From RCC90-49c sp051016155 (GTDB lineage: Bacteria > Bacteroidota > Bacteroidia > Cytophagales > Amoebophilaceae): 64,000 nucleotides of DNA. The stretch is from assembly GCA_051016155.1 (NCBI GenBank), contig CP136537.1:1116001-1180000 (forward strand), written 5' to 3'. Each line of letters starts with the position of its first letter. The stretch's first letter is position 1. Under the pieces are notes generated by a model that was not told the DNA's origin, did not search any database, and worked only from the letters and a program-made list of their open reading frames with translations. Both the position numbers and the translations under genes were made by a program. Positions 63,080 through 64,000 of this stretch are shown here, piece by piece.

Positions 63080-64000
63080 ATGGTTACGTTGTGGTTGCCC
63101 ATAAGCCTATCATTAGGAGGTATGGCGTGTAGCAATGCCAAGAGACACGCAGGGCATCTAACGAAGCCCACTAACAGAAGCAGAACCATTAAAACGCCGC
63201 CCAAGAATAATGCCGACAGTGCTGAAGCCCCTACTCTACCGCATAGCGCTGGTAGCAGCATTAGCGATAGCCCCTCAATTACTCCCATGAGCTATGGTGA
63301 TGGTAGACCTTCGAGCGCTGACAACGGAGGGAGTTCACCTAGTTCTTCAGGTCCCCCCAGCGGCCATGCTAGCAGCAGCGGGCCTTCTTCAGCCTACTCA
63401 ACAGGTGCTCTAGGTTCTTCAAGCATTGGTAGTGGCGGGAGTGCGGCGTATTCTTCAGGTCCTCCCAGCGGCCATGCTAGCAGCAGCGGGCCTTCTCCAA
63501 CTAGCTCAGGAACTGCCCCAGGATCACCGACACCTCAAAGTCTTGCGGAAGCGCAGGTAGCAGTAGACAAACAAGCTCAACAAGCCCTTCACTGTGGGGG
63601 CACCTTTGGTCCATGTCTTCAAGACAGTTGGAAAAGTCTTCAAGCAGCTATCATTGCAGCCAAGCGGCTCGCCCCCTCAGATCAGCAGCTTGTCTATGAG
63701 GAAGCTGTCCAGGCAGCTGGTAGAGTAGTCAGTTGCAAGGAGGACTTGAATAAAAAAGAAGAAGCCTATCGTATACAACAAACGCACTTAAGGAACCTGA
63801 GTAGATCATCATCAGAATACTGGCGAGATAGACGTACAGGGAAACAAGATAGGGAAGGAGGAGGTTTGCTCTCTTGGCTGGCAAGAAGGAAGAAGCCTGA
63901 AAAAAGAGAGCCAATCTCTCCTCCTGAGGGGGATGCGCAAGACCACAGTCAAGAGCACAAACAAGCTAAAAGAGAACAAACGGAAGCTAATCAAGCGGTT
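63080..64000 (+). CDS. Ser/Gly-rich lipoprotein, 3' end outside the window
   Basis: Open from ATG 63080 to the window end (307 codons, no stop). Signal peptide with lipobox GGMAC (Cys17), then a Ser/Gly/Pro-rich disordered region (about 20-155) with two copies of SSGPPSGHASSSGPS (DNA about 63340-63385 and 63450-63495). A helical part follows (AEAQVAVDKQAQQALHCGG, LQAAIIAAKRLAPSDQQLV, YEEAVQAAGRVVSCKED) and a charged tail. The SDQQLVYEEAVQAAGR stretch echoes SAEDKEALLEEAQRLAAR in the broken lipoprotein ending at 52207, so the two may be related. Function unknown. Confidence 0.75.
   Translation, partial: MVTLWLPISLSLGGMACSNAKRHAGHLTKPTNRSRTIKTPPKNNADSAEAPTLPHSAGSSISDSPSITPMSYGDGRPSSADNGGSSPSSSGPPSGHASSSGPSSAYSTGALGSSSIGSGGSAAYSSGPPSGHASSSGPSPTSSGTAPGSPTPQSLAEAQVAVDKQAQQALHCGGTFGPCLQDSWKSLQAAIIAAKRLAPSDQQLVYEEAVQAAGRVVSCKEDLNKKEEAYRIQQTHLRNLSRSSSEYWRDRRTGKQDREGGGLLSWLARRKKPEKREPISPPEGDAQDHSQEHKQAKREQTEANQAV

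Overview
The window reads as a chromosome segment of a Bacteroidota bacterium, most likely an Amoebophilaceae-type (Cardinium/Amoebophilus-like) intracellular symbiont. The sequence evidence is: Bacteroidota-style promoters (TAnnTTTG at -7 with TTG about 19-20 bases upstream) before ribosomal and other genes; a DUF5606 gene; a Rho with the long N-terminal linker seen in Bacteroidota; little Shine-Dalgarno sequence; many short lipoproteins with ankyrin, TPR or MORN repeats; Rpn-type PD-(D/E)XK nucleases; and heavy IS load with many broken genes. The family-level assignment is inference. By eye G+C looks higher than in published Amoebophilaceae genomes, so the species may be new or distant.

Layout. 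1-22.4 kb is housekeeping chromosome: htrA/degP, the rplM-rpsI-rpsB-tsf operon, lipoproteins and a tandemly duplicated outer-membrane gene pair, ybaB, hisS, rho, serS, rnhB, engB, a DUF5606 gene, hemW, an MsbA-like ABC exporter, rlmD and a malic enzyme. Its spacers carry a roughly 90-bp dispersed repeat that often runs into a 24-bp-period minisatellite.

22.4-52.4 kb is a 30-kb integrated mobilizable element in the 3' half of a tRNA-Pro gene. A 49-bp exact direct repeat bounds it (22412-22460 and 52339-52387) and the intact tRNA lies at the right end. It encodes a tyrosine integrase, a zinc-ribbon/Toprim-like primase, a RepA-like ATPase, a helix-turn-helix protein, iteron-like repeats with DnaA-box-like sites, a MobV relaxase, a VirD4/TraG-like coupling protein and TraO-like and TraQ-like outer-membrane transfer proteins. 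No conjugation ATPase or channel genes are visible, so it looks mobilizable or decaying rather than self-transmissible. Its cargo is ankyrin/TPR/MORN lipoproteins, an MNT-HEPN protein and several Rpn nucleases. Four IS families (an IS3-like, an IS481-like and two IS5-like) have broken several genes, including one lipoprotein gene that can be rebuilt in frame from three pieces.

52.4-64 kb returns to chromosome: rnpA, a C-terminal processing protease, an Rpn pseudogene, a nested IS5-in-IS5 insertion, the rpsL / rpsG-fusA-rpsJ (str) cluster split by about 870 bp of decayed sequence, an ankyrin lipoprotein and a Ser/Gly-rich lipoprotein that runs off the window.

The most unusual items are the TraQ-like lipoprotein fused to ankyrin repeats, the composite intergenic repeat family, the IS-derived relaxase tail, the gene rebuilt through an IS pile, the poly-A frameshift at the start of an outer-membrane protein, and tandem duplication of the MNT-HEPN tail with Rpn genes.
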